Made by a program: the position numbers and the translations under genes. From Dyadobacter sp. CY261 (GTDB taxonomy: Bacteria; Bacteroidota; Bacteroidia; Cytophagales; Spirosomataceae): a DNA stretch of 40,066 bases. Under the pieces are notes generated by a model. That model ran no database searches. It worked only from the letters and a program-made list of their open reading frames with translations, and was not told the DNA's origin. Of the stretch, positions 1 through 7,717 are shown one piece after another. The stretch is from the NCBI RefSeq assembly GCF_021440085.1, contig NZ_JAKCPW010000028.1, positions 1 through 40,066 of the forward strand, in the 5' to 3' direction. How positions within the stretch are numbered: the stretch's first letter is position 1; the number at the start of each line of letters is the position of its first letter.

Positions 1-11
1 ATAGCAGGGGT

Positions 12-60
12 CCAGGGGGTTTCCCCATGGCCAGCCCGCCGGGGAGTCGCATTTTGCGAC
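12..60. other. GC-rich palindromic stretch, possible transfer-origin-like region
   Basis: Two hairpins sit close together. One is GGGG-GTTT-CCCC at 15-26, flanked by CCA and ATGG. The other is GTCGCA-TTT-TGCGAC at 46-60. They lie just beyond the last gene of a mobilization-type operon, next to the decamer array at 101-180. Palindromes beside mob genes are typical of relaxase recognition regions, but no relaxase gene is visible in the window, so an oriT role is only a guess. A bidirectional terminator is the alternative. Confidence 0.35.
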
Positions 61-100
61 GTACCGGCGATAGCTGGCTGTGGCGAAAACCACCGGTCAT

Positions 101-180
101 GTTTGTAGCTGTTTGAAAGCGTTTGCAAACGTTTAAATAAAATCGGGATTATTTGAAAGTGTTTGAATCCGTTCGAAAGC
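101..180. repeat. Phased 10-bp repeat array (consensus GTTTGAAAGC)
   Basis: Successive decamers read GTTTGTAGCT, GTTTGAAAGC, GTTTGCAAAC, GTTTAAATAA, one degenerate unit (141-150), ATTTGAAAGT, GTTTGAATCC and GTTCGAAAGC. A further similar unit, GTTCGAGAAT, is at 201-210. The 10-bp spacing is exact, so each unit faces the same side of the helix, as in a cooperative protein-binding array (iteron, centromere-like parS, or relaxosome accessory site). It lies immediately downstream of a ParA/MobD-like operon. The repeat pattern is seen directly; the function is inferred. Confidence 0.6.
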
Positions 181-228
181 AGCAGAACCTGTGCGCTTTT
201 GTTCGAGAATTCGCAAGAAAACACACTT

Positions 229-753
229 TTACTGGCTGCCGAGCGGTACCATTACACGCTTCCCCTGGGAATCATAGAGGTAGTGCTTGCCGATTTGGAC
301 TTCACCCTTTTTAGGCAGTGGAACTAGCTGCAGGTACAACGCGCCATCTTGCTCGATAATCTTTCCCTGCTCCATGATCTGCCTGTAAGCGGGTGCATTT
401 TGGTACTCTTCCAGAATCCTTTGCCGCTCTACATACTGCTGCCCATGACGTATCAACACATAAAATAAGACGGATACAACAATCCCTGCAATAGAGTAAG
501 GAGCGCTTACACCTAAACCGTAGAAGAGTGCCTGCGCCCGGTCTTGAAACTGCAAGAACCGTTTCCTGCCTTTCAGCTCCATTGCAGCCCGGTCGATGGC
601 TGCAATGGATTTCTGAACCTTGTTTTCCAGATTTTGAAAATGCTCCTGGGTTTCAGTCAAGAACAGAGCTGACCAGTCGTCGATCTCATGGCCGTATTTG
701 GCTGCATACTTGCCCCTGGTCTGGGTAAGGCGGTTTGGCTCCGGGCTAGTCAT
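229..753 (-). CDS. Membrane-anchored coiled-coil protein of a mobilization-type operon, unknown function
   Basis: A 174-aa protein. Residues about 30-70 are polar and helical with a heptad-like pattern, suggesting a coiled coil. Residues about 78-100 form one hydrophobic transmembrane segment (AGIVVSVLFYVLIRHG). The C-terminal part is charged and probably folded. Its start overlaps the end of the upstream ParA-like gene by 8 nt, so it is the last gene of a translationally coupled operon. The position is consistent with a mobilization or conjugation accessory protein of Bacteroidota islands, but I recognise no named family. No signal peptide is evident, so it is probably a cytoplasmic coiled coil tethered to the inner membrane. 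Confidence 0.75.
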   Translation of the reverse strand: MTSPEPNRLTQTRGKYAAKYGHEIDDWSALFLTETQEHFQNLENKVQKSIAAIDRAAMELKGRKRFLQFQDRAQALFYGLGVSAPYSIAGIVVSVLFYVLIRHGQQYVERQRILEEYQNAPAYRQIMEQGKIIEQDGALYLQLVPLPKKGEVQIGKHYLYDSQGKRVMVPLGSQ

Positions 754-1444
754 CGCTGAAATTTTCTTTAAGCTCCTTTTTCAGCCTGAGCCTTGCGCCC
801 GGTGGGTAATCTTTCAGCGCGTAACCATTGCGGATGCCGTCCAGTATCTGTCCGCCCAAAAGCGATGCAGGCTCAAAGTCGCCAAAACGCCTCAGGTCAA
901 GCGATAGCGCAAAGCAGTTGTCTTCAAGCTCGCGGGACAAACCTGGAAACTGGGCAAAGCCAAAAAGGTTCTGCCAGATCACAATTTCAAATTTCGATCC
1001 TAATGCCGCTCTCATCTTTTCCAGAAACTGAATACTGGCCAGGTACGCCCCGCCGCCACCGATGATGATGTGGAATATAGCCTTAATGCCCAGCTCGTCA
1101 CACCATTCCTTTAAATCGATATCGCGGGTGATTAAAGCGGGTAACTGTTCACTTTCTGGCGCTCCGAAATCCATAAACACTTTATCAAAGGGGCTATCTG
1201 CCAGGCTTTCCACATAGCCGATGAAAAGGTCCCGCATCAGCCTTTCGCGGTTGTCTAGCAGGGAGAATGCTTCGAAGCGGTCGTGGCCCAGGAAGGCCAG
1301 TTGCCTCGATGATGTTTTTGTAGAGCTGTCCAGGTCGACAAAAAGGGAAGAGCTACCGGCCTGGGAAAGAGCTCTCAGGTAGGTGTGCAGGCTTTTGCCT
1401 ACACCACCCTTGGCCTGGACGATAAAATGCAGTTCACGTTTCAT
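746..1444 (-). CDS. ParA/MobD-like P-loop ATPase
   Basis: About 232 aa. The N-terminus carries the deviant Walker A motif KGGVGKS (residues about 11-17 from this start), which defines the ParA/MinD/SIMIBI class. A Walker A'-like FVDLDSS follows, and a Walker B-like KVFMDFGAPE lies near the middle. Proteins of this type partition plasmids or assist mobilization (MobD in Bacteroidota elements). I chose the ATG at 1444 (MKRELHF), which overlaps the upstream stop by 11 nt. A start at 1468 (MNQNSLRK) is possible but adds no conserved sequence. The overlap with both neighbours indicates one polycistronic unit. The substrate may be the decamer array downstream of the operon (inference). Confidence 0.8.
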   Translation of the reverse strand: MKRELHFIVQAKGGVGKSLHTYLRALSQAGSSSLFVDLDSSTKTSSRQLAFLGHDRFEAFSLLDNRERLMRDLFIGYVESLADSPFDKVFMDFGAPESEQLPALITRDIDLKEWCDELGIKAIFHIIIGGGGAYLASIQFLEKMRAALGSKFEIVIWQNLFGFAQFPGLSRELEDNCFALSLDLRRFGDFEPASLLGGQILDGIRNGYALKDYPPGARLRLKKELKENFSDD

Positions 1445-1811
1445 TTTTCTTAGCGAATTTTGATTCAAACTTGAATTGGTCTTGTAGCTTGATTTGATCC
1501 GGATCGGTTACTTTGAAAGCGCTGGATTGATTGCTTTCAGCGCCTGGGGATTGATCCGGCTTTGGTTTGGGCTTTTGCTCGGGCCTGGGCGTAGTTGCGG
1601 TTTTCTTGCCCTTGAAGTAAAACCGGCAGTAACGCACATCCTCGGCCGTGATAAGCCCCGGCCTGCCCAATTTGGCGCTGATCATGTCGGCGATCCTGGC
1701 CCGCGTGAGCCTGGCAAGCAGCTCGCCTGCAAAAAGCTCAAATAACGCCTCCCTGCGTTTTCTGTCCTTCTGCTCGAAGAGCTCGATCAGAAGCTTCTCA
1801 TCGATCAGCAT
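1434..1811 (-). CDS. Hypothetical protein of the mobilization operon
   Basis: A 125-aa protein. The first 65 residues are helical and charged, with an RARIADMISAKLGRPG segment that could be a small DNA-binding helix-turn-helix. The C-terminal half is a low-complexity Lys/Pro/Gln linker and charged tail. The gene overlaps the upstream gene by 14 nt and the ParA-like gene by 11 nt, so expression is probably coupled. The build (possible DNA-binding head, disordered tail) fits an adaptor that works with the downstream ATPase, comparable to a ParB/MobC role, but this is inference and no family is recognised. Confidence 0.7.
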   Translation of the reverse strand: MLIDEKLLIELFEQKDRKRREALFELFAGELLARLTRARIADMISAKLGRPGLITAEDVRYCRFYFKGKKTATTPRPEQKPKPKPDQSPGAESNQSSAFKVTDPDQIKLQDQFKFESKFAKKNET

Positions 1812-2121
1812 CTGAGAAAGCAGTTGTTCCGGTTAGCACTATACGACTACCTAGTTGCGGGTGAAAAGAAGGATCGTAGCTCAGGTAGCCGTAGCTAACC
1901 AGCTCCCGCAAACACTTATGGTAGGTCGCCCCGGATTTGATCCTGGAAAAGCCCATCAACTTCCGCCGGCTGGCGTGAAACGGGATCTTTTGGGTTCCGT
2001 TACCGAAGTAAAGCAGCGCGGTGTAAAGGCTGATGTGATAGCAGTTGAGTCGGTCGTCGGATTTGACCGCTTCAAGTGCCGCTATGTCCATGGCAGCACT
2101 TGCATGACTAAGCCTTTTCAT
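1798..2121 (-). CDS. Small winged-helix-like DNA-binding protein
   Basis: A 107-aa protein from the ATG at 2121 (MKRLSHAS), whose ATGA overlaps the stop of the HTH_17 gene upstream. A longer reading from 2181 has no support. The segment HASRRKLMGFSRIKSGATYH followed by LRELVSYGYLSY looks like a winged helix (recognition helix, then a wing with GSRIVL). Such proteins are common in Bacteroidota genomic islands directly after an excisionase-type gene. A replication or mobilization control role is plausible. It overlaps the next gene by 14 nt. Confidence 0.7.
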   Translation of the reverse strand: MKRLSHASAAMDIAALEAVKSDDRLNCYHISLYTALLYFGNGTQKIPFHASRRKLMGFSRIKSGATYHKCLRELVSYGYLSYDPSFHPQLGSRIVLTGTTAFSDADR

Positions 2122-2387
2122 CGCCCCGAGCCGTTTTGAGTGAGCATGGCAGCGATGTCGCGCTGACTGTAAAAGAAGCATCCACCGACCTTGGTAAACC
2201 GAAGATGTCCCTGGATGCGAAGGTTCTGTAAGGTGCCCGGTGAAATGCTTAGCATTTTCCTTACCTGGGCGCTTCTAAGCCAGGTGCCATCCGTGGGCTT
2301 ATCCTGCGAAAGGATTGATTTGAGCTCTGCAATGATTTCTGTTTTCAGGTTTTGCAGATCCTCCCTTGTGATCATCTCTACATTCAT
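2118..2387 (-). CDS. HTH_17 / excisionase-like DNA-binding protein
   Basis: An 89-aa protein with the MerR-type/excisionase fold of the HTH_17 family: WLRSAQVRKMLSISPGTLQN (helix-turn-helix), then LRIQGHLRFTKVGGCFFY (wing) and SQRDIAAML (last helix). An N-terminal amphipathic helix (TREDLQNLKTEIIAELKSIL) probably dimerises. These proteins control excision, integration or mob genes of Bacteroidota elements. It is the first gene of the overlapping operon running down to 229. A truncated relative lies at 27534-27695, suggesting that two related elements once inserted here. Confidence 0.85.
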   Translation of the reverse strand: MNVEMITREDLQNLKTEIIAELKSILSQDKPTDGTWLRSAQVRKMLSISPGTLQNLRIQGHLRFTKVGGCFFYSQRDIAAMLTQNGSGR

Positions 2388-2493
2388 TGTTCTGCAAGTT
2401 TATTGTGAAACATTCCGACATAGTGTCTGCCGGCTGCTTGCAAAAATGAACAGGGGGAGGCTGATTCCGATGACCAAACTTAGCAGCTGGTCA

Positions 2494-3252
2494 TCACTTA
2501 GCTGGCTTTGAACCGGTCAGCACGATTGTAAATAGCTGCAAATCCTTAGGTACGTCGATGGCTTTGCTCGTCTTTTCTTTCTGGACGGGGAAATAGTTGC
2601 GGGCCGTCTCAATCGGGATTGGTTTGCGATCATGGGTGAAATATTTACTTACGAGCTTATACCAGGCGCTCTGTCCCTGAAAGTTGAAGAGCCTACGCCC
2701 ATCAGGCAGGACTAGGTCTTGTAATTGATGAATGAGATGAACGAAAGTCGGAAGGTGCTTGTCGCGGATATCGATTTTAGTGCTCGGTTCGTGATGCCGA
2801 AGGGCTTCGAGTTGGCTTTCGAGCTCAGTGATATGCTTTCTAAGATCAACAATTGCCTTATTGTTTTCTGCAATGACCGCTTCCAAGGCTTGCGAGGAGT
2901 TCCACTGATCAACTGAGTGGAGAAATGTTTGGAATGTCGTGAGTTGCTGGATTTGCCCTTTCGCGCGAAGGGCCTTGCGGGAGAACGGGTCTATGAGTTT
3001 TAACTGGGCGATCCGTGTTGAAACGATATCCGAAACGTAGCGGTGAAAATCTTGTTCCCCACCAGGAAAGTTTTGTAAATAGTGCCCAAGATGGTAATTG
3101 TAAAAGTCAGGGAACTGGCTTTCTCCTAGCTTGTACAGTTTTAGAAAGAAATGATTGTCGTGAAAAGCGCTTTGGATGACTGGCGTCCCAATTTCGAAAT
3201 GATGCGGTTTGAAATTCCAAAGATCGCGGATTTTAAAATAGGAGTGTAGCAT
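2494..3252 (-). CDS. Hypothetical protein with central coiled coil
   Basis: A 252-aa protein with no signal peptide or membrane segment. The N-terminal 100 residues are aromatic-rich. Residues about 125-152 (ENNKAIVDLRKHITELES, continuing in heptads) form a short coiled coil. The C-terminal part is mixed and ends with a lysine-rich stretch. It stands 106 bp upstream of the HTH_17 gene in the same direction, so it may belong to the same mobile element but has room for its own promoter. I do not recognise the family. Proteins with this layout are frequent hypothetical cargo of Bacteroidota islands. Confidence 0.65.
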   Translation of the reverse strand: MLHSYFKIRDLWNFKPHHFEIGTPVIQSAFHDNHFFLKLYKLGESQFPDFYNYHLGHYLQNFPGGEQDFHRYVSDIVSTRIAQLKLIDPFSRKALRAKGQIQQLTTFQTFLHSVDQWNSSQALEAVIAENNKAIVDLRKHITELESQLEALRHHEPSTKIDIRDKHLPTFVHLIHQLQDLVLPDGRRLFNFQGQSAWYKLVSKYFTHDRKPIPIETARNYFPVQKEKTSKAIDVPKDLQLFTIVLTGSKPAK

Positions 3253-3321
3253 GGTCTTTTAACCATAAGTTACATATCACTTTAGAAAAACGCAAGTGGG
3301 CGGTTAGCCGTAAATGCTATA

Positions 3322-3384
3322 GGTCGGGATGCATGACCGTTGCGGAACCAGAAATCTCCTGCTAGTTGTGCAACGGCCCCGACC
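3322..3384. repeat. Compound hairpin built from two IS-end-like sequences; possible plus-strand terminator
   Basis: An outer stem GGTCGGG (3322-3328) pairs with CCCGACC (3378-3384). An inner stem CCGTTGC (3337-3343) pairs with GCAACGG (3370-3376). A T-run (3386-3390) follows on the plus strand. The left half contains CCGTTGCGGAAC, identical to 5355-5365 plus one base. The right half AGTTGTGCAACGGCC matches 7584-7598 at 14 of 15 bases. It therefore carries both ends of the 5350-7600 element with only a short core between them, like a miniature (MITE-like) derivative or an excision relic. It also separates the operon below 3252 from the lipoprotein genes. Confidence 0.55.
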
Positions 3385-3416
3385 GTTTTTCTGTACACTT
3401 CGGACAGTCAACTCTG

Positions 3417-3794
3417 TTATGGCCACATCTTGGTTCCATATAGAACTTTTACCTCTCTTCGCTGGGCACGATAGTCACTAATTGACTGTGGAGACTGTAA
3501 ATCGAGTTTTACTCCATTGCACAAATGTTGGTGAATGTTCGTAGAGTTGAAAAGGCTATTTTGAACCTCAATTACCTGATTTCCATTGTATTCATACAAA
3601 ACAATTCCATTTACACCAGGCCCGCCGAGAAATGCCTTAAACTCATCATTCAGCCATTTTAAGTTATTTATCGGATCTGCAACTCCACATACCTTATCCA
3701 CGTCCTGGACCGGGTCACCGCTTTTGCAGTTTGTTACCAGAAACAAAATGACCATTAAGGATGCTGAAAAAATGGCTTTTGATAGATTTTTCAT
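3417..3794 (-). CDS. Small lipoprotein (DUF6970-like)
   Basis: A 125-aa protein from the ATG at 3794 (MKNLSKAIFSASLMVILFLV...). The hydrophobic stretch ends in a lipobox with Cys (VTNCKSG), so export and lipidation by the Lol/SPII route is expected. The mature part has VCGVADPINNLKWLNDE, which resembles small Bacteroidota lipoproteins annotated as DUF6970 (from memory, not searched). Its start is 8 nt after the stop of the next lipoprotein upstream, so the two form an operon. Function unknown. Confidence 0.7.
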   Translation of the reverse strand: MKNLSKAIFSASLMVILFLVTNCKSGDPVQDVDKVCGVADPINNLKWLNDEFKAFLGGPGVNGIVLYEYNGNQVIEVQNSLFNSTNIHQHLCNGVKLDLQSPQSISDYRAQRREVKVLYGTKMWP

Positions 3795-3802
3795 CGTTTT
3801 TT

Positions 3803-4099
3803 TTATTCTCGATTGCGTATTGAAGTAATGTTGATCCACCGTCCCCACACTTTAAGTCCGTCACTTTCATCCTTCTTAAACCGAATCCAAACAGGTGTAG
3901 ATTCCTTGTTATAAGGTGTGACAACATCGGCGCGATACTGGACCGAATCAATTTGAACGAACCAGCCACCGCACGCACCGCACATTGTATAATCCCTTTG
4001 TGTAATAACAGCAGCTCTTTCAGGCTCTACGTCCGAGCAACCTGATAAGTTATCTGCTGCTATCAGAATGCTCACATAAATCAGAATGGTCTTTTTCAT
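3803..4099 (-). CDS. Small lipoprotein
   Basis: A 98-aa protein from the ATG at 4099 (MKKTILIYVSILIAADNLSG then Cys). It has a classical signal sequence with the lipobox LSGC. The mature part contains a CGACGGWF motif, a possible metal or disulfide turn, and a C-terminal region rich in Trp and Asp. A longer reading to 4156 lacks a credible signal peptide. It is the first gene of the pair with the downstream lipoprotein (8-nt gap). Function unknown. Confidence 0.65.
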   Translation of the reverse strand: MKKTILIYVSILIAADNLSGCSDVEPERAAVITQRDYTMCGACGGWFVQIDSVQYRADVVTPYNKESTPVWIRFKKDESDGLKVWGRWINITSIRNRE

Positions 4100-4622
4100 A
4101 TTGCCAACGGTTAATAAAGCAAAGACCATATTTGACCTAAATGGTTGTAAAATCATCTATACAAGATAGTTATATCGAAAAAGAGAGGGATCGCAATATC
4201 GAAAAACCCACCAAGGTTGCACATCTGTGCTGCGCCCCTCTCAAAAACAATTTTTAAAAAAGTCACACCTCCTTGCACTAATCGAAGAATTTCCCCAGAG
4301 GGGCGTTGCCCCCTTGCTCTGTGTTTTGTTGTTTAACATAAAATGCGTTTTCTAAATAATTCCGGTATTTTCTGACTTCCATACACTTTTTAATGGCGGC
4401 CGCTGAACAGATACGGTTGGATTTTTAAATGTTAATTACACTAATTTGAGCTATCAATTAATAAATTTATTTCGTATCAATATGCAACGACTGGTCAAGG
4501 AATTGTGCCTACTCGTAAAAATCTGTTCACCAATGATACCATCGGCGACGGCATGTAGTTAAAAGCCTGTATTTACGTATAATTAATTGCCTTATTATCA
4601 AGCACATTATAAATCTAATGAT
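4100..4622. other. Divergent intergenic region with GC-rich hairpin
   Basis: About 520 bp between divergently transcribed lipoprotein genes. It is A+T-rich except near 4290-4320, where GGGGC-GTT-GCCCC (4300-4312) forms a small perfect hairpin. No open frame with coding character and no clear promoter motif was found by eye. It should hold promoters for both flanking genes. Confidence 0.4.
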
Positions 4623-5024
4623 ATGGCTAGTAGGATTTTGATTGTTTCGGCAGTACTATTTGCAAGCTCATGCAATTTTGAGGATGGGGATCCAGATATG
4701 ATCCGTTTTGTATTTAGCAATGAGGATAAAACCGTATTTGAGGAAGTTAAGGTCATTGCCTTTTATGAAAAGGACGGAACGCTAGTTCCTATAGACTCTA
4801 TAAACCACTATCCACTAAAATCACCATCAATTCCATATTACAATAGTATTGGAATTGGTTTCTTTGCAGAGGACATTGAATCTTATTCGGACGGGATTTT
4901 TGAAGCTGTGGTGATCAAAAAAGGGAGCACCATATTCCGAACTCAAATTGGGGTAATCCAAGGGAAATCGACAAAGCGAGATTTTACAATTTCGATGAGC
5001 AATGCCGGCATTCAGCTAAAATAA
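4623..5024 (+). CDS. Small lipoprotein
   Basis: A 133-aa protein from the ATG at 4623 (MASRILIVSAVLFASS then Cys). A signal sequence ends in the lipobox SSC, followed by NFEDGD. Acidic residues after the lipid Cys are common in surface-exposed Bacteroidota lipoproteins. The mature part is beta-rich with no recognised motif; residues about 20-100 could form an immunoglobulin-like or beta-sandwich domain. It stands alone on the plus strand. Function unknown. Confidence 0.65.
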   Translation: MASRILIVSAVLFASSCNFEDGDPDMIRFVFSNEDKTVFEEVKVIAFYEKDGTLVPIDSINHYPLKSPSIPYYNSIGIGFFAEDIESYSDGIFEAVVIKKGSTIFRTQIGVIQGKSTKRDFTISMSNAGIQLK

Positions 5025-5053
5025 GGTTAGCGTTGCTTTAAATACAGCGCCCG

Positions 5054-5237
5054 TTACATTCCCGGGTTCATACCTTTGTCTTTCCCAGTATCGAGTCTTT
5101 GCCTGCGCAGTTGCTGCCGGTACCCGGCCAGCTCCATGGCATTTAGCCGTGTCCCTTTCCAGCCATTTCCGGGCATGCTCCGCGCCGGCGGGGCCACTGT
5201 CGTGGGCAACACTCTGGCAAATCAGCCCGATTATCAT
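5054..5237 (-). pseudogene. Frameshifted C-terminal gene remnant
   Basis: One minus-strand frame gives HDSGPAGAEHARKWLERD and then loses coding character. From there a second frame continues as RLNAMELAGYRQQLRRQR and ends ...KDKGMNPGM at a stop (5054-5056). The join looks like a single-base frameshift within one ancestral protein tail, noticeably richer in G+C than its surroundings. The parent gene is not recognised; the basic helical tail would suit a mobilization or DNA-binding protein. Confidence 0.35.
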
Positions 5238-5449
5238 CTTCCCCCAAGCTTTTCGATGCCACCTAACCGCTGGAAAATGCGGAAATACCTTAGCATATGA
5301 TCATGACATAGATTTTATCTATGCCATTGATGAGTCAAATCATTCGGTGGTGGCCGTTGCGGAACTAACCTGATCAATTTGAATTTTAGGAATCATAAGA
5401 TCTGACTTCGGATAATTTCAAAAATTTAATATTAAAGCAATTAAGGGCT

Positions 5450-6937
5450 TCAAAATGCGCTGGTTAAGTCAGCTATGGCCTCCATTGCTGCACTATTTGT
5501 CAATTTTCTTTTAAATGTTTTGAGGTACTTTTTGAGATTGAAGCAGGTCGCTGCCATCAGCATCACCCTATGTGCCGCGGCTTTCCCTAAGACATTGATT
5601 TTACTTAATACATAATGATGGACCAGGCTTCCAAAGACCGGTTCTACCGTACTTTGCCGGACTTGCTTCATCCATTTCCCGCGCCTGCTTAGTTGTCTTT
5701 CATAGGCTCGGTGGTAATAATCTTCATAAGCTGTCGTAAATATTCTTTTAAATAGCGACTTAGGCGTATAAGATTCTTTTAGAACACAGGGGATGCAATC
5801 CTTTTTTTGAAGCCCGGTAGTTTTTAATAAGCTTCCCGTCAAATGTTAGATCGAAGCCTTTAAAAGGAATTGTCTTCCCCATGGTACACGTAAAAACATC
5901 TTCTTTCCTGTCATAGGTAACCCATTCCCTTTCTGGTTTATACTTGCCAAAAACAGGGATCCATGGTGTGACATTTCTCAGTTCCAGGAACTCGTAATTA
6001 GAACCATTTGAGTATCCTCCATCTGCTAGGAGCTCTGTCATGCGAAGCTCATTTGCTTTCAGTCGGCTTTGAACTTGTAGAGTCATCGCTGGCAGATACT
6101 GACTATCTCTTCCATCTGCAAAGTCGGCTTGGATATGGCTGATTACGCCCTGGCCCGTATCTACTGCCATACTGCAGTGATAGTTAAGTTTTCTTGCTTT
6201 GCCAGGCTTTACCGAAATACGAGCATCCGGATCATGCGGATTATAATGCGTTTTATTACTGAACAACTGAGCTTTCTCATGAGAAGCGCCGCTGGCTCCT
6301 ACCGGATTTTTACGCAGTTTATCGTGGACATGTTTCACACGGTTCAAATGATGCTGCGGAGCTGTGATCAACCCTACTGTGGAAGTTACAGCAGTGCTTG
6401 CTTGATTTTGGTTTTCAGTGTCTACGGCTTCAAAGTGCCTTTCAATAGACTGAAAAGGTCTTTTCAATTCAAGGCTTTCCATTGAAGCATTTGCCTTAAT
6501 GGGAGCCGAATCCATGGCCTGGGTATGTCCACTGACCATACCCTTATTAACACACAGAGCAAATATCTTATTGAACAGAGCCTCAAAAACGGTAGCTGGA
6601 TATAATTGTCTGATCCGACTGATGGTCGAATGCCAGGGTAACTGCTCATCAATATCGTAGCCCAAAAAGTAAAGAATGTCCATGCGCATCGAGCAGTGAT
6701 CTACCAATTTGCGGTCAGACGTTATATTTTCTAGGTAGCCGACAAGCATTAGCTTGAAAATACGATCGGGTCAATAGATGGGTTTCCAGTGCTTCCATAA
6801 AGCGCTCTGGTTTCTTTGTAAATGGAGTTCAGATCCAGCGATTCTCTCAGCCTTCGATAAAAATTATCCTTCGGAATCCGCTCGGATAACTGGAAGTTCA
6901 TGAACAGCTTTTCGGAGTAATTTTTTCTTCCTTGCAT
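5450..6937 (-). pseudogene. IS1182-family transposase broken by two homopolymer frameshifts
   Basis: Three frames together make one transposase of about 490 aa. The N-terminal piece (6937 down to about 6760) ends STGNPSIDPIVF. The main piece resumes KLMLVGYLENITSDRKLV and carries the DUF772-like segment, MDSAPIKANAS with the first catalytic Asp, and ELLADGGYS with the second Asp. The last piece has the QSTVEPVFGSL motif with the catalytic Glu. The first break is one base short in the run at 6757-6760. The second is best explained by one extra base in the 7-base run at 5802-5808. All three DDE residues survive, so decay is recent, or the indels are assembly errors. Confidence 0.85.
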
Positions 6938-6996
6938 TCCTGAGGTTACAAAATTCCCTCATGAATGCGAAGCAGTTTTGTTAGGTTGTTTACAAT

Positions 6997-7476
6997 TTAA
7001 TCACCTAACTTATCATGAAAACTGTTCTCAAAAGGAGTGTGGGACTTACCTGATTTGACCAGAGAAACCATGTTGTTCTCCATCGATTTAAATTGAACAA
7101 GCCAGTTATACTTTTTATCCCCAATGTAAAAATAACCGGTACTTATCTTTATAAGGGCCTCCATCACTGCTGGCTTGCAGTCGTACACAACGTGATTTGC
7201 AGTCGGGTGATCGCCATGTACCAAAACCACCCAGTAGTTGCAATTTGAATCTAGCCTATCAATTTCAAGCCTGGCGGCTTTCCCACTTATAGTCCGAATG
7301 AGAATTGGCGACTTGAAGGTTTCAGACCAGTTGGAAAAGTGGAAATTTGAATTTCGCTTAACTATGAATCGATCTTCTAAGGCCTTCAAAATCTCGAACC
7401 AATCTGTGAAGTGTCTATTAAAATCTGTCGCAGCGAACTGCGAAGCGATATCGTCAATTTTTTCTTGCCAGTACAT
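6997..7476 (-). CDS. Hypothetical protein, possibly DUF6756-like
   Basis: A 159-aa cytoplasmic protein without signal or membrane segment. It has an acidic, aromatic N-terminal half (FTDWFEILKALEDRF), a central beta-rich stretch (NYWVVLVHGDHPTANHVVYD) and GYFYIGDKKYNWLVQF near residues 125-140. The last pattern recalls DUF6756 and other SMI1/SUKH-like small proteins often found as orphan immunity or cargo genes; this is from memory and uncertain. It lies between the transposase and the right inverted repeat of the candidate element, so it may be a passenger gene. Confidence 0.6.
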   Translation of the reverse strand: MYWQEKIDDIASQFAATDFNRHFTDWFEILKALEDRFIVKRNSNFHFSNWSETFKSPILIRTISGKAARLEIDRLDSNCNYWVVLVHGDHPTANHVVYDCKPAVMEALIKISTGYFYIGDKKYNWLVQFKSMENNMVSLVKSGKSHTPFENSFHDKLGD

Positions 7477-7626
7477 TCTGCCGTTATTCGGATTTAGGGT
7501 TGAATATAGGCATTTACCTTAATTCTAGATAAAGACTTAATTATTCTGTTAGTAATCAGAAGCCTGGATCTTGGATCATATAGAGTTGTGCAACAGCCAC
7601 GGCGGTTAAAACGAAATTTGTAAAGT

Positions 7627-7665
7627 AAGTATCTATCAATCTATTGTATTGATTGATAGTTACTT
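7627..7665 (-). terminator. Long hairpin downstream of the TcA gene
   Basis: CTATCAATC (7633-7641) pairs perfectly with GATTGATAG (7651-7659). After one T-T mismatch the stem extends with AAGTA (7627-7631) against TACTT (7661-7665), giving 14 paired bases around a 9-nt loop. It lies about 50 bp past the TcA stop codon. The stem is A+T-rich and no clean oligo-T follows, so it may act as a terminator or as mRNA 3'-end protection. Confidence 0.5.
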
Positions 7666-7717
7666 GGTTATGACCAGTTCAATTGATAGTGCGTTTTAAT
7701 GTACTTTATTTTTACGT

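Larger units (their letters stand above)
5350..7600. mobile_element. IS1182-like element bounded by 17-bp inverted repeats, with a passenger gene
   Basis: The left end GTGGCCGTTGCGGAACT (5350-5366) and the reverse complement of the right end AGTTGTGCAACAGCCAC (7584-7600) match at 14 of 17 positions. Between them lie the decayed IS1182-type transposase (5450-6937) and one further gene (6997-7476). Ends of the type GGC-GTTGCACAACT are common among IS5/IS1182-like elements (recollection). No target duplication is obvious, so the exact borders are uncertain. The true IS might end near 6990, with the outer repeats belonging to an older element. Confidence 0.5.

Noticed and set aside
101..180. CRISPR array
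   Set aside because: The units are contiguous 10-mers without spacers, so this is a tandem repeat, not a CRISPR.
6749..6764. Programmed -1 frameshift in the transposase
   Set aside because: A slip on the T-run would restore the first break, but no canonical slippery heptamer or stimulatory stem is visible, and the second break needs a shift in a different direction, so decay or sequencing error is simpler.
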